A DNA stretch of 64,000 bases from Flavobacteria bacterium MS024-2A (GCA_905182305.1 CAJJBB010000007.1:101580-165579); one strand, 5' to 3'; numbered from the stretch's first letter, positions 7,501 to 16,163 are shown. Numbers and translations are program-made. The notes: generated by a model not told the origin, from the letters alone.

Positions 7501-8004
7501 ATGAAAAAATATTTAATTATTGCATTAGCAATGACAACACTTATTTCTTGTAATTCAAATGCCGATATGTCATTATTTAAAGAGAATAAAGAAATAGCTA
7601 AAAAATATCTCGCTTCTTATGAATCGCCAACAGACTATGAAAATTTTGTTTCTATGACCGATGAAAAAATTGAGCATCAATCCCCAATGTATGGATCTGG
7701 AATGGTCGGATACAAAAAAGTTTTGGATCAAGGGAATTTCTATATGTCAAATTTTTCGGATGTTTCTTTTAATGACGCGAGATGGCTTCCGGGTGTTGAT
7801 GAAGAAACCCTTAAGGCAGATGGTAGCGTTAGAGTTTATGGTACTTGGAAGGGAGTTAGTAATGCTTCTGGTAAAAGTTTTTCTATTGACAGTTATCACT
7901 ATTTTGTGATTAAAGAAGGTAAAATTGTTCAATCTGGAGATTTTATGGATGCTACGGGAATGGTTATGGCTGTAGAACCAGATTCTCAAGAAGAAATTGA
8001 ATAA
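7501..8004 (+). CDS. SnoaL/NTF2-like lipoprotein, second of a tandem pair
   Basis: Start placed at ATG 7501, giving 167 residues with a lipoprotein signal (MKKYLIIALAMTTLISC, lipobox LISC). The domain follows the same plan as its neighbour at 6840: helix KEIAKKYLASYE, then EHQSPMYGSG, the strand pair GSVRVYGTW and SYHYFVIKEG, and the C-terminal DFMDATGMVMAV. A paralogue made by tandem duplication, with substantial divergence. Likely a lipid-anchored periplasmic protein; ligand unknown. Single-gene unit between a repeat promoter and a hairpin terminator. Confidence 0.75.
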   Translation: MKKYLIIALAMTTLISCNSNADMSLFKENKEIAKKYLASYESPTDYENFVSMTDEKIEHQSPMYGSGMVGYKKVLDQGNFYMSNFSDVSFNDARWLPGVDEETLKADGSVRVYGTWKGVSNASGKSFSIDSYHYFVIKEGKIVQSGDFMDATGMVMAVEPDSQEEIE

Positions 8005-8041
8005 TTTCACTTTTTAAAGAAGTAGATATATTATAATTATC

Positions 8042-8072
8042 AACGTCACTAATTAACTTTGGTGGCGTTTTC
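8042..8072 (+). terminator. Intrinsic terminator of the AACGTCAC type
   Basis: Stem AACGTCAC / GTGGCGTT around AATTAACTTTG, followed by TTCTTTT. It runs straight into the next repeat copy. Confidence 0.75.
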
Positions 8073-8076
8073 TTTT

Positions 8077-8126
8077 AAACCACAGGCATATCATCTTCAT
8101 TAAGTTCTGGGATTTATTGTTTTTTT
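8077..8126 (+). repeat. Promoter/leader repeat, 5' half only
   Basis: Its first bases, with the T tract before them, match the copy at 10217 exactly for about 35 bases (8064-8098 versus 10204-10238), for example CCACAGGCATATCATCTTC. The 3' leader block is absent and no gene follows closely. Confidence 0.7.
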
Positions 8127-8565
8127 TACCTTTATAAGGCATCAAGAACGCATAATCCGTACCAACCGATCTTCTCGAGACACGGTGGTTTAGAATACGA
8201 GACGCTCGTCTAAAACAATCGAGAAATCATACTCATCTTGGTCATAAATGACGTTTAATTAAAAAAACTCTTCTTCGATTTTTTTAAAATCAAGACTACT
8301 TATATCTATTTTTTGTCCTTTTTTTGGATTAATTTTTATGACCAGGTTTAAATAGTCTACCTTATAAAATATAATTATGGATTGGAAAAAATCCTTAGTC
8401 ACTTCTTTCAATTTGATGTAACATAAAAATTTCTTAAAAGAGTATTTTTTGGCTATTAAAAAAATTTTATCCTTTTTGTTTTGAACAATATTTTACGCTC
8501 CATAAGTTTTTTTTACAATGCCTTCAGCTATTTTTTACATCAAGGTATTACTTAAATTATAAATT
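8127..8565 (+). other. Intergenic region with a hairpin and a start-less frame
   Basis: No convincing gene. There is a GC-richer patch (8160-8225) with an imperfect stem-loop at 8189-8214: TTTAG and ACGAG pair with CTCGT and CTAAA around a three-base loop. On the minus strand 8259-8492 is open for 77 codons (ending DFKKIEEEFF) but has a stop before it and no ATG, GTG or TTG in a good place; it is either chance or a fragment. The last 60 bases lead into the 8566 gene. Confidence 0.4.
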
Positions 8566-9708
8566 ATGTTAATATCAAAAATGGGTGTTATAGGTACTTC
8601 CAGAAAAGAAGATGAACGTCGTGTTCCCATTCATCCAGAACATTTAAAAAGACTTCCAGATGACATTCGAAAACATCTTATATTCGAAGAGGGCTACGGT
8701 CTTCCGTTTAATGTTTCTGATGAAGAAATTATTGGGCAGACTGGCGGTATGGCTCCAAGAGGATCTCTATTGTCAGATATTGGTAATGTTATTATTGCAA
8801 AACCATTAGCATCAGATTTAAGAGCTGTTAAATTAGGAGGAGTAGTTTGGGGCTATCCTCATTGCACACAACAAGTAGAAATTACGCAAATAGCCATTGA
8901 CCGTAAACTTACGTTAATAGCATTTGAAGATATGTTTGTTTGGAAACCTGATGGAACTATGGGTCGCCATACCTTTTATAAAAACAATGAAATGGCAGGT
9001 TATAGTGCTGTTATTCATGCCCTTCAACTTAAGGGTATTGACGGACACTATGGCAATCAAAGAAAAGTAATCATCTTTAGTTTTGGTGCCGTTAGTAGGG
9101 GTGCTATATACGCTTTAAAGGCTCACGGTTTTAGAGATATTACAATTTGTATTCAAAGACCTGATCATGAAGTAAGAGAAGAGGTATTGGATGTAAATTA
9201 TACTCGAATTGAAAAAGGAGGCTTAAACGAATCTAGGTTAAAGGTAGTAGAGCACGACGGGAAAGAACGACCACTTATAGATTTGATTGGAGAGTCTGAC
9301 ATTATCATCAATGGAACTTATCAAGATACTAACGACCCGATAGATTTTGTTATTGAAGATGAAAAAGATAGGATGAAACCTGGCGCCTTAATAATTGATG
9401 TAAGTTGTGACCAAGGAATGGGTTTTTATTTTGCTACTCCCACTACTTTTAAAGAACCTATTCTTAAAATTGAACAAATTGATTATTATGCTGTAGATCA
9501 TACCCCAAGTTATTTTTGGGAAAGTGCTTCTAGATCAATTTCTGCAGCATTAATCGTTCATCTAAAAGCTGTTATGCAAGGCCATATAGGATGGCAAAAA
9601 AATATTACTATTAAAAATGCGATTAACGTTTCCAATGGAGTTGTGTTGAAAGATGAAATTTTAGATTTTCAATATCGTCAAAAAAAATATCCTCATCTAT
9701 TTCTTTAA
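8566..9708 (+). CDS. Alanine dehydrogenase/PNT-family enzyme, N5-(carboxyethyl)ornithine synthase-like
   Basis: A 380-residue cytoplasmic enzyme. The N-terminus (MGVIGTSRKEDERRVPIHP) is the hallmark of the alanine dehydrogenase/PNT fold as found in N5-(carboxyethyl)ornithine synthase, which condenses an amino acid with pyruvate using NAD(P)H. The nucleotide-binding loop is seen in KVIIFSFGAVSRGAIYALKA (G-x-G/A-x-x-x-G type) near residue 170, and INGTYQD and VDHTPSYFWE are typical late motifs. Complete and undamaged, unlike its neighbours. Start at 8566, with an in-frame ATG at 8581 giving a five-residue shorter form. The exact substrate pair cannot be told from sequence. Confidence 0.8.
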   Translation: MLISKMGVIGTSRKEDERRVPIHPEHLKRLPDDIRKHLIFEEGYGLPFNVSDEEIIGQTGGMAPRGSLLSDIGNVIIAKPLASDLRAVKLGGVVWGYPHCTQQVEITQIAIDRKLTLIAFEDMFVWKPDGTMGRHTFYKNNEMAGYSAVIHALQLKGIDGHYGNQRKVIIFSFGAVSRGAIYALKAHGFRDITICIQRPDHEVREEVLDVNYTRIEKGGLNESRLKVVEHDGKERPLIDLIGESDIIINGTYQDTNDPIDFVIEDEKDRMKPGALIIDVSCDQGMGFYFATPTTFKEPILKIEQIDYYAVDHTPSYFWESASRSISAALIVHLKAVMQGHIGWQKNITIKNAINVSNGVVLKDEILDFQYRQKKYPHLFL

Positions 9709-9712
9709 AAAA

Positions 9713-9958
9713 ACTCTATTTACTGGATTCGAACATGCATTATTTGTATCAGAAAGAGACAAGGGAGATTACAATAACCTGCATGTACATATGCTTATTG
9801 ACACTAATACAGACATGACCTATCAAGAAGTTAAGTATGGACTTGGTAATGTTTCTGTTGGAGACTATCAACCAGTCTATGATAAAGAAGAGGTTTGAAA
9901 ATATGTTTCTAAACATATAGGTAAAGATGTGGATTATGACATTGTATTTAAAAGCTAA
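9713..9958 (+). pseudogene. Remnant of a HUH replication/relaxase-type protein
   Basis: An 81-codon frame with no start codon and one internal TGA (9896-9898). It contains NLHVHMLID, a match to the HUH (His-hydrophobic-His) metal site of rolling-circle Rep and relaxase proteins, and about 45 residues later, directly after the stop, KYVSKHIGKD, which fits the Y-x-x-K tyrosine motif. Motif order and spacing fit a Rep of a small plasmid or single-stranded phage. The N-terminus is missing, so this is the C-terminal part of a dead gene. It starts five bases after the preceding CDS. Confidence 0.55.
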
Positions 9959-10216
9959 AAACTTCTAAGGCATCTTTAATCCAAAAACAGGGGCATGGGT
10001 TTTCTAGAATCGTTTTTTATTTAGATACGGCTTCTTCTATCTAGTATATAACCTAAAACCTTAGCATATAAGACACTACATACGTTGAATTTTAAATATT
10101 CTATCTAATGTGATTACAAACAGATTATTAGAGATTTATTAAGTGGGGTTTTCCTTAGTATGTTTTTTTATGTAGGGGTGTAATCCAAACTCTCTTAGTT
10201 AGGGGCGTTTTCTTTT
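9959..10216 (+). other. Intergenic stretch without a recognisable gene
   Basis: Low-complexity AT-rich DNA between the Rep remnant and the next repeat copy. The only structure I see is a decayed terminator-like segment at about 10185-10215 (TTAGTTAGGGGCGTTTTC), resembling the right arm of the AACGTCAC hairpins. Confidence 0.4.
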
Positions 10217-10312
10217 AAACCACAGGCATATCATCTTCTGTAAGTTCACAGATTTGTGATTTTTCAATTAATTTTTTATGTTTAAAGTATTATTAATCAA
10301 AATATAATTACG
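10217..10312 (+). repeat. Promoter/leader repeat, rightmost copy
   Basis: Contains CCACAGGCATATCATCTTC, TGTAAGTTCACAGATTTGTG, a TATGTTTA box and GTATTATTAATCAAAA. It is the last copy found; none was seen from here to the end of the window. Confidence 0.7.
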
Positions 10313-10338
10313 GTGAGACAAGTTAAATTAATAAACCA

Positions 10339-10482
10339 ATGAAAAAATTAATTGCAGAACCAATATTTATTTTTTTAAGTTTTTTAGCTTTACTTTGGAT
10401 TGATGGCTATTCAGCTGAGCTAAATCCCCAAGTCAATAAACACAGTATTCTTCTTGTGCTAAAAGTAAGTAATTCGCATTAA
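10339..10482 (+). CDS. Possible 47-residue secreted or membrane peptide
   Basis: ATG at 10339 opens 47 codons: a basic start (MKKLIAEP), a hydrophobic stretch (IFIFLSFLALLWIDGY) and a polar tail ending in KVSNSH. It follows the last leader repeat at the position where other array genes begin, which is the main reason to list it. It may be the truncated N-terminus of a former secreted protein. Confidence 0.35.
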   Translation: MKKLIAEPIFIFLSFLALLWIDGYSAELNPQVNKHSILLVLKVSNSH

Positions 10483-10608
10483 TCTAGAACAGATTTACAT
10501 CCTTGTTGTAAGATGTATTTTATTTAAGTTCTTAAAAGTCTAAAGATTGGGTAGATACTTTCTGACTTATATATTTTAACTATATTTAAGTGTCTTTAAA
10601 GCAACATA

Positions 10609-11067
10609 TTGAAAAAACAAATAATTGTATTTATTTTGATTCCATTTCTAACATTCGCTCAATGGAATTATGGTAATTTAAACAATGAAATTGGTACTTA
10701 TGCTTCTGGGAATATTGTTTTTTTAGGATTTGATGATTTTGAATTTAAATTAATTAAATCAAAGAATAAAGATTTAGTATTATCAATAAATAGCGAATAT
10801 TTCATTGAAGATTACTATTATGTAGTTATATCGGTTTTTAACAAACATTTTAGAGTATCAGAATTTGAAATATTTGAAAGAAAATTTAATATTATAGAAT
10901 TACAAGATTTAGCTAAAAATGATAAATATACAGTTGCTGAATTTTTAAAGTTTCTAAAAAGTGACGATGAATGTATTCTGACTATAAAAAATGATAATAA
11001 AATAATTCAAGGTTTTAGTTCATTAAAAGAAAGTTCTTTAGCAATTAATTATGTCTTAAGACGATAA
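10609..11067 (+). CDS. Small secreted protein, unknown function, TTG start
   Basis: A 152-residue frame whose only sensible start is TTG at 10609, giving a signal peptide KKQIIVFILIPFLTFAQ. The mature protein starts WNYGNLNNEIGTYASGN and is rich in Asn, Lys, Phe and Ile. The strand pattern around GFDDFEFKLIKSKNKDLVLSINSEYF suggests a small beta-rich fold. No family recognised. A TATATTTA box lies about 25 bases upstream. It may be a leftover of the array to its left, but it has no full repeat copy. Confidence 0.6.
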   Translation: MKKQIIVFILIPFLTFAQWNYGNLNNEIGTYASGNIVFLGFDDFEFKLIKSKNKDLVLSINSEYFIEDYYYVVISVFNKHFRVSEFEIFERKFNIIELQDLAKNDKYTVAEFLKFLKSDDECILTIKNDNKIIQGFSSLKESSLAINYVLRR

Positions 11068-11125
11068 CTTTAACTTTATAATTAAACATTTTAAAGTATT
11101 CTCTTTTACTTTCTAAAAAACGATA

Positions 11126-12172
11126 ATGAGATTAATTTCTACTCTTTTCAATTACAAAAGTTTCTTTCAATTTTTTCTGATATCTGTAATGGCATGCACC
11201 TCACAAACAAGCAAAAAAGAACCCCATAACGCGATTCCACAAGAGATGGTTTTAATTCCTTCGGGAAATTTCATGATGGGAGGGCGTTCTTCTCAAGCTT
11301 ATGCTGATGAATTTCCTCAGCACGAGGTTTCGGTAAATTCTTTTTATATGGACCAAGGAGAAGTAACTAACCAGGCTTTTAAAAACTTTGTTCAGGCTAC
11401 AGGTTATACAACGATTGCAGAAAGAGATATTGATTGGGAGGAAATGAAAAAAATGGTCCCACCGGGCACCCCTAAACCAAACGATAGCTTACTTAAAGCA
11501 GGATCTTTAGTATTTAAACTTACTCAAGAACCTGTTAATCTTCAAGATTATTCTCAGTGGTGGCAATGGACAACTGGCGCAAATTGGCAGCATCCAGAGG
11601 GACCCAAAAGCAATATAAAAAAGCGAATGAACCATCCTGTAATTCATATAGCCTGGGAGGATGCAAATGCCTATGCAGCTTGGGCGAATAAAAGGCTTCC
11701 CACAGAAGCTGAATGGGAATGGGCTGCGCTAGGAGGAAATGCTGATCATAAATACCCTTGGGGAAATTCATCCATTGAAACGGCTTTTGATAAGGCTAAT
11801 TTTTGGCAAGGTGTATTTCCTTTTAGTAATAGAACATTAGACGGATTTTATGGAACAGCTCCTATAGCTTCTTTTGCTGCAAATAATTATGGGCTATACG
11901 ATATGGCTGGCAATGTTTGGGAATGGTGTCAAGACAAGTATAATGTCAATACCTATTCAAACGATGCTCAACTAGGAAAGGTAGAAAACCCCAAAGGGTC
12001 TGTAAATTATAATGATCCTAGAGAGCCATTATCTCCTAACCACATAATGCGGGGGGGCTCTTTTTTATGTAATGATTCATACTGTAGCGGTTACAGAACC
12101 TCAAGAAGAATTAGCGCTAGTAGAGATTCTAGTTTTAACCATACAGGTTTTCGTTGTGTTCAAGACTTATAA
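11126..12172 (+). CDS. Formylglycine-generating enzyme (sulfatase maturation), lipoprotein-type
   Basis: A 348-residue SUMF1/FGE-sulfatase family protein. Landmarks: EMVLIPSGNFMMGG near residue 45, YMDQGEVTNQAFKNFV, HPVIHIAWEDANAYAAWANK, RLPTEAEWEWAA, and DMAGNVWEWCQD. Near the C-terminus RGGSFLCNDSYCSGYR keeps both cysteines of true FGEs (C315 and C320, spaced as C336/C341 in human FGE), so it should be able to oxidise the Cys of a CxxxR sulfatase to formylglycine, rather than being one of the Cys-less relatives. The N-terminus is a signal or lipoprotein leader (SVMACTSQ). A Cys-type sulfatase lies 4.5 kb downstream on the same strand. Confidence 0.85.
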   Translation: MRLISTLFNYKSFFQFFLISVMACTSQTSKKEPHNAIPQEMVLIPSGNFMMGGRSSQAYADEFPQHEVSVNSFYMDQGEVTNQAFKNFVQATGYTTIAERDIDWEEMKKMVPPGTPKPNDSLLKAGSLVFKLTQEPVNLQDYSQWWQWTTGANWQHPEGPKSNIKKRMNHPVIHIAWEDANAYAAWANKRLPTEAEWEWAALGGNADHKYPWGNSSIETAFDKANFWQGVFPFSNRTLDGFYGTAPIASFAANNYGLYDMAGNVWEWCQDKYNVNTYSNDAQLGKVENPKGSVNYNDPREPLSPNHIMRGGSFLCNDSYCSGYRTSRRISASRDSSFNHTGFRCVQDL

Positions 12173-12260
12173 GAAGCCAATATGATTTGTTTTGAAAAGA
12201 ACCTTTATAAAAAAATCAAGTCTAAAATGTCATAACGACATACTTTAAATTAAGTTTTAA

Positions 12261-14231
12261 ATGAAAACATTATCAAAGTTATTTAAAAGGTTAGCATATG
12301 TAATCTTAACTATTCTGGGGATATTAGTTTTAATCTACTTTGGATTTTCCATAAAATGGATGAATAACACTTCTGATATTGAGGCATTATTAGGAGAAGT
12401 AGCCCCAAGTTTATTAATTGATGGAAATAGTCTCCGTGATTTAAATAAAAATGGAATTCTAGATGTTTATGAAAATCCAAATGAATCAATCCATGACAGA
12501 GTTGAAAACCTTATTTCTCAGATGACTATTGAGGAAAAGTCTGGGGCGATGTTTATTAATATGATTGGAGTAAACGAGGACGGTTCCATAATGGAGCATC
12601 CTAATTTTTCAGATCCATTCAGTTTTTTAATGGGATCATCTTTAGAAAAGTTAGTAATTAAAAAAATGAATCATTTTAATATTCGAGCTTCTTATGATAA
12701 AGATAAAATGTTATCCTGGTATAATGCCATTCAAAAAGTAGCAGAGCGATCAAGATTGGGTATTCCGATTACCATAGCCTCTGATCCACGCCACGGTGTT
12801 CCTGAGACTTTTGGAGCGTCAATTTATACTCCTTATTTTTCCAAATGGCCATCAGCCCTTGGAATGGGTGCTACACGAGATAGTTTATTAGTTTATGAGC
12901 ATGCTAAAATTGTTAGAGAAGAATATAAAGCTCTTGGCATTAGAGTTGCATTAGGACCTATGGCAGATATAGCAACAGAACCCAGATGGGCTAGAATAAA
13001 TGGTACTTTTGGTGAAGATGCAGAATTGAATTCAAAACTTATTACAGCATACATTAATGGCATTCAAGGAGATTCTATTGATGTAAATTCTGTAGCAGCT
13101 ATGGTAAAACATTTTCCTGGATCAGGACCCTTAGATAATGGAAAAGACAGTCATTTTCCTCCTGGCATTCAATCCTACAGAGGTAATAATTTTGAACATC
13201 ACCTTAAGCCATTTGAAGCCGCTTTTAAAGCTGGTGTTTCTTCTGTAATGCCATTTTATAGTATTCCAAAAGGAATTACTTCGGAAGATGTAGGAGCAGG
13301 ATATAATAAAGATGTTATTACTGGTCTTTTGAGAGAACGTTACAATTTTAAAGGGATTATTTGCACAGATTGGGCGATTATTTCAGATTTAGAACCACTG
13401 GGAATTAAATTTAAACCCGCTTCTGCTCATGGGGTTGAAAAACTCGACACAAATGAAAGATTAGTAAAAATAATTACTGCAGGGGTAGATATGATTGGTG
13501 GAGAATCACTCAGTCTTGAGCTAGCTGAATTAATTAAATCTGGAAAAATAGATGAAAGTAGAATTGATGAATCACTTCGTAGAATTATGGATCAGAAATT
13601 TAGACTCGGAATTTTTGATTCCCCTTATCTTAACTCAGAGGCATTAAATAGTTTAAATAATCCTGAATCTATTTCTAAAGGAATTGAAGCTCAAAAAAAA
13701 TCTCTAGTGCTCTTAAAAAACATAAAAAATTTTTTGCCCTTACAAAAACGAACAAAAGTATTCTTGCATGGCTTTGATACCAGTCCATCAAGTGAATTAG
13801 AAGTAACAAGTTTGGAAAACGCTGAGGTAATAATTGCTAAGGTAAAGACTCCAAATGAAGGAGTAGAGTCAGAGTATATAATGGAAAAGCTTATGGGGGG
13901 AGGAACTTTAGATTTTTCAAAAGAAGTAATCGAAGAATTACTTCCTCTATTTAATTCAAAGCCCACAATACTAGTAATGAATCTTCAAAGATCAGCTGTC
14001 TTAACAAAAATTGAAGGTTTGTCAAAAGCAATCATTGCTGATTTTGATGTAGATGAAAAAATCATTTTAGAACTTATTCAAGGTAATTTCTCACCCACAG
14101 GAAAACTCCCCATAGAACTCCCGTCTTCCATAAAAGCAGTTGAAGAACAAATTGAAGATCTTCCTTTTGATTCAAAAAATCCTTTATATAAATTTGGTCA
14201 TGGACTGAGCTATAGAAATAAAAAAGACTAA
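12261..14231 (+). CDS. Glycoside hydrolase family 3 enzyme (beta-glucosidase-like)
   Basis: A 656-residue GH3 protein with an N-terminal membrane anchor (about residues 12-32). The TIM-barrel half has the substrate and structural motifs IPITIASDPRHGVPET, LGPMADIATEPRWARINGTFGED, KHFPGSGPLDNGKDSHF and the nucleophile motif GIICTDW (D370). The smaller alpha/beta sandwich follows (EAQKKSLVLLKNIKNFLPL) and ends YKFGHGLSY, as in BglX-like enzymes. Likely releases beta-linked glucose or a related sugar on the periplasmic side. It sits between the FGE and a TonB-plug mini-protein. Specificity within GH3 cannot be fixed from sequence. Confidence 0.9.
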   Translation: MKTLSKLFKRLAYVILTILGILVLIYFGFSIKWMNNTSDIEALLGEVAPSLLIDGNSLRDLNKNGILDVYENPNESIHDRVENLISQMTIEEKSGAMFINMIGVNEDGSIMEHPNFSDPFSFLMGSSLEKLVIKKMNHFNIRASYDKDKMLSWYNAIQKVAERSRLGIPITIASDPRHGVPETFGASIYTPYFSKWPSALGMGATRDSLLVYEHAKIVREEYKALGIRVALGPMADIATEPRWARINGTFGEDAELNSKLITAYINGIQGDSIDVNSVAAMVKHFPGSGPLDNGKDSHFPPGIQSYRGNNFEHHLKPFEAAFKAGVSSVMPFYSIPKGITSEDVGAGYNKDVITGLLRERYNFKGIICTDWAIISDLEPLGIKFKPASAHGVEKLDTNERLVKIITAGVDMIGGESLSLELAELIKSGKIDESRIDESLRRIMDQKFRLGIFDSPYLNSEALNSLNNPESISKGIEAQKKSLVLLKNIKNFLPLQKRTKVFLHGFDTSPSSELEVTSLENAEVIIAKVKTPNEGVESEYIMEKLMGGGTLDFSKEVIEELLPLFNSKPTILVMNLQRSAVLTKIEGLSKAIIADFDVDEKIILELIQGNFSPTGKLPIELPSSIKAVEEQIEDLPFDSKNPLYKFGHGLSYRNKKD

Positions 14232-14255
14232 TTTTAATGAGTTAAAAACCCAATT

Positions 14256-14657
14256 ATGTTTGATTTAAAGAAAATAATAACATTGTTTACCCTTCTATTA
14301 ATATTTTCATCTTCTGGATGTTCGGCTACCAAAACCACAACAAATGAAAAAGTAAAAGTTGAAACTCCCTCAAATGCAAATATTAGTTTACTCGATCAAT
14401 TAAGAAGATCTCCCGGACTTATTATTCGTGGTAGCGGTCAAAATGCTCAAATATTTTTGAGAGGAATTTCAAGTATAAATAGTCCGAAAGAAGTACTTTT
14501 TATTATAAACGGAACCCAAGTTGGTAGTTTTTCTAGAGGAGCTTCTTCACTGAGTCCACAAGAAATAAAACGTGTAGAAGTTTTAAAAAATCCTTCTGAT
14601 ATCGCAGCTTATGGAATTATGGGATCAGGTGGTGTAGTTCTAGTAACTACATTATAA
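14256..14657 (+). CDS. Stand-alone TonB-receptor plug-domain lipoprotein
   Basis: A 133-residue lipoprotein (lipobox SSGC). After about 45 residues it reads like the plug of a SusC-type receptor: LLDQLRRSPGLIIRG, NAQIFLRGISSINSPKEVLFIINGTQV, LSPQEIKRVEVLKNPSDIAAYGIMGSGGVVLVTT. These are the classic plug motifs, but there is no carboxypeptidase-like domain and no beta-barrel. It is complete, with its own start and stop, so it is not an obvious truncation. It could be a signalling or adaptor piece for TonB or for a barrel encoded elsewhere. A second plug-only protein is at 30164-30631. Confidence 0.75.
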   Translation: MFDLKKIITLFTLLLIFSSSGCSATKTTTNEKVKVETPSNANISLLDQLRRSPGLIIRGSGQNAQIFLRGISSINSPKEVLFIINGTQVGSFSRGASSLSPQEIKRVEVLKNPSDIAAYGIMGSGGVVLVTTL

Positions 14658-14687
14658 TTTTTTAAAAATTTATATAGTAAAGAAATC

Positions 14688-15815
14688 ATGATTAGTTATT
14701 GGGAAAAATCATCCTTACTTAATTATGATCTCATTGTTATAGGGGGAGGAATCACAGGTATGTTCTGCGCTCTATCATACCGTGAAATTTATCCAAAAGC
14801 AAAAATAGCAATACTAGAGCGTGGTCTTTTTTCTTCAGGAGCAAGCACTAAAAATGCTGGCTTTGCTTGTTTTGGTTCTTTATCTGAACTCCAAGACGAT
14901 TCCACAAAAATGACTGAAAAAGAATTGTTAACTGTCTTAAAGCTTAGGCTAGAGGGTTTACAACTTTTACGTGAAACTCTAGGGGATAAAAATATTGACT
15001 ATCAGCCAAATGGTGGGTTTGAATTGTTTTTTGAGGAACATCCAAAATCACTAAACTCTTTATCTTGTTTTAACGAATTGTTATATCCTATTTTTAAAAA
15101 AGAGGTTTATACCCTTAAGAATTCAAAAATTAGAGATTTCGGTTTAGATAAAACCCATGTAAAACATTTGGTAGAAAACTCCTTTGAGGGACAACTAAAC
15201 ACGGGTCTGATGATGCAGACTCTTAGGGCAAAAATTAATACTGAAAATATTTCTTTTTTATCTAAGGTAGAAGTATCAAGTTTTGAGGAGTCTAAAGAGA
15301 AAAGCACACTTCTTGTTTCAATTCAAGGGCAACAGATTAAATTAGAAACACGTAAAATAGCAGTTTGTAATAATGCATTTGCCAAACGTTTTTTTCCAGC
15401 ACTAGAACTAAATCCTGGCAGAGGCCTTATTCTCATTACAAAACCCATCAAAGACCTTAAATTAAAAGGATCTTTTCACTATAATGAAGGCTATTATTAC
15501 TTCCGTAATATAGATAATCGTGTTCTCTTTGGAGGAGGAAGGGATTTAGACATTAAAACAGAAACCACCACCTCTTTCGGGGTCAATAGTCAAATTAAAC
15601 AAAAACTTTTAGAGGATTTAGAAACCTTTATTCTTCCGGGCCAGTCGGTACCAATTGAAATGGAGTGGTCAGGAATTATGGGTTTTGGTTCTAAAAAAAT
15701 ACCTCTTCTTCAAAAAGTCGGAGATCATATCGCTATGGGAGTTCGTCTAGGAGGAATGGGAATTGCCATTGGGAGTAAAATTGGAAAGGCAACAGCTGAA
15801 TTATTGCAAGAATAA
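14688..15815 (+). CDS. FAD-dependent oxidoreductase (DAO family)
   Basis: A 375-residue flavoprotein. YDLIVIGGGITGMFCALSY near residue 13 is the GxGxxG Rossmann motif for FAD, followed by the acidic strand end AILERG and SSGASTKNAGFACFGS, the glycine/D-amino-acid oxidase pattern. Late motifs are NPGRGLILITKP and the C-terminal FAD block VAMGVRLGGMGIAIGSKIGKATAELL in slightly varied form. Probably oxidises a secondary or alpha amine or a hydroxy-acid in the cytoplasm; the substrate is not deducible. No close functional link with its neighbours is evident. Confidence 0.85.
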   Translation: MISYWEKSSLLNYDLIVIGGGITGMFCALSYREIYPKAKIAILERGLFSSGASTKNAGFACFGSLSELQDDSTKMTEKELLTVLKLRLEGLQLLRETLGDKNIDYQPNGGFELFFEEHPKSLNSLSCFNELLYPIFKKEVYTLKNSKIRDFGLDKTHVKHLVENSFEGQLNTGLMMQTLRAKINTENISFLSKVEVSSFEESKEKSTLLVSIQGQQIKLETRKIAVCNNAFAKRFFPALELNPGRGLILITKPIKDLKLKGSFHYNEGYYYFRNIDNRVLFGGGRDLDIKTETTTSFGVNSQIKQKLLEDLETFILPGQSVPIEMEWSGIMGFGSKKIPLLQKVGDHIAMGVRLGGMGIAIGSKIGKATAELLQE

Positions 15816-15872
15816 AATCTTCATTTATACTTTAATTAGCCTAAAAAAGATTTGTTTTTATACCTTTATCTA

Positions 15873-16163
15873 ATGCGAAATATTTTCTATTATTTTGGTT
15901 TTTCATTTTTAAAACCAACACAATATTGGCCAATAAGAATTATAGTTGCACTATATTTTATAGTTGTTTATGTAGGTCTTATTTATGATCTCACAACAGC
16001 GAAACCCATATACTATTCTAATAACAGTCAATATTTAAATATTCTTCTATCAGACGATTATTTCTATTTTATTTATATTATCCCCGTTGTTTTAGTTTTT
16101 GTTGTCTCATATTTATGGGAATTTTTCTTAACGGTAGATAGAAAAAAGATTAACAACAAATAA
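15873..16163 (+). CDS. Small two-helix membrane protein
   Basis: Start taken at ATG 15873 (96 residues); a TTG at 15852 would add seven. Two long hydrophobic segments (about residues 22-40 and 65-87) flank a polar loop (TTAKPIYYSNNSQYLN), and the tail is basic (DRKKINNK). No recognised family or motif. It lies downstream of the FAD oxidoreductase by 57 bases, possibly on the same transcript. Confidence 0.55.
   Translation: MRNIFYYFGFSFLKPTQYWPIRIIVALYFIVVYVGLIYDLTTAKPIYYSNNSQYLNILLSDDYFYFIYIIPVVLVFVVSYLWEFFLTVDRKKINNK

Noticed and set aside
8259..8492. Open 77-codon frame on the minus strand
   Set aside because: Preceded by a stop, without a usable start codon, and with the K/F/I-rich composition expected of random AT-rich DNA.
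9729..9740. GGATTCGAAC resembling a tRNA T-arm on the minus strand
   Set aside because: No acceptor stem, anticodon arm or CCA end surrounds it; the stretch lies in the HUH Rep remnant frame.
441..10312. Integron-type attC sites as explanation of the repeat array
   Set aside because: The inverted AACGTCAC/GTGGCGTT elements end in T tracts and look like terminators, I could not find the RYYYAAC/GTTRRRY core pair in a consistent place, and no integrase gene is in the window.
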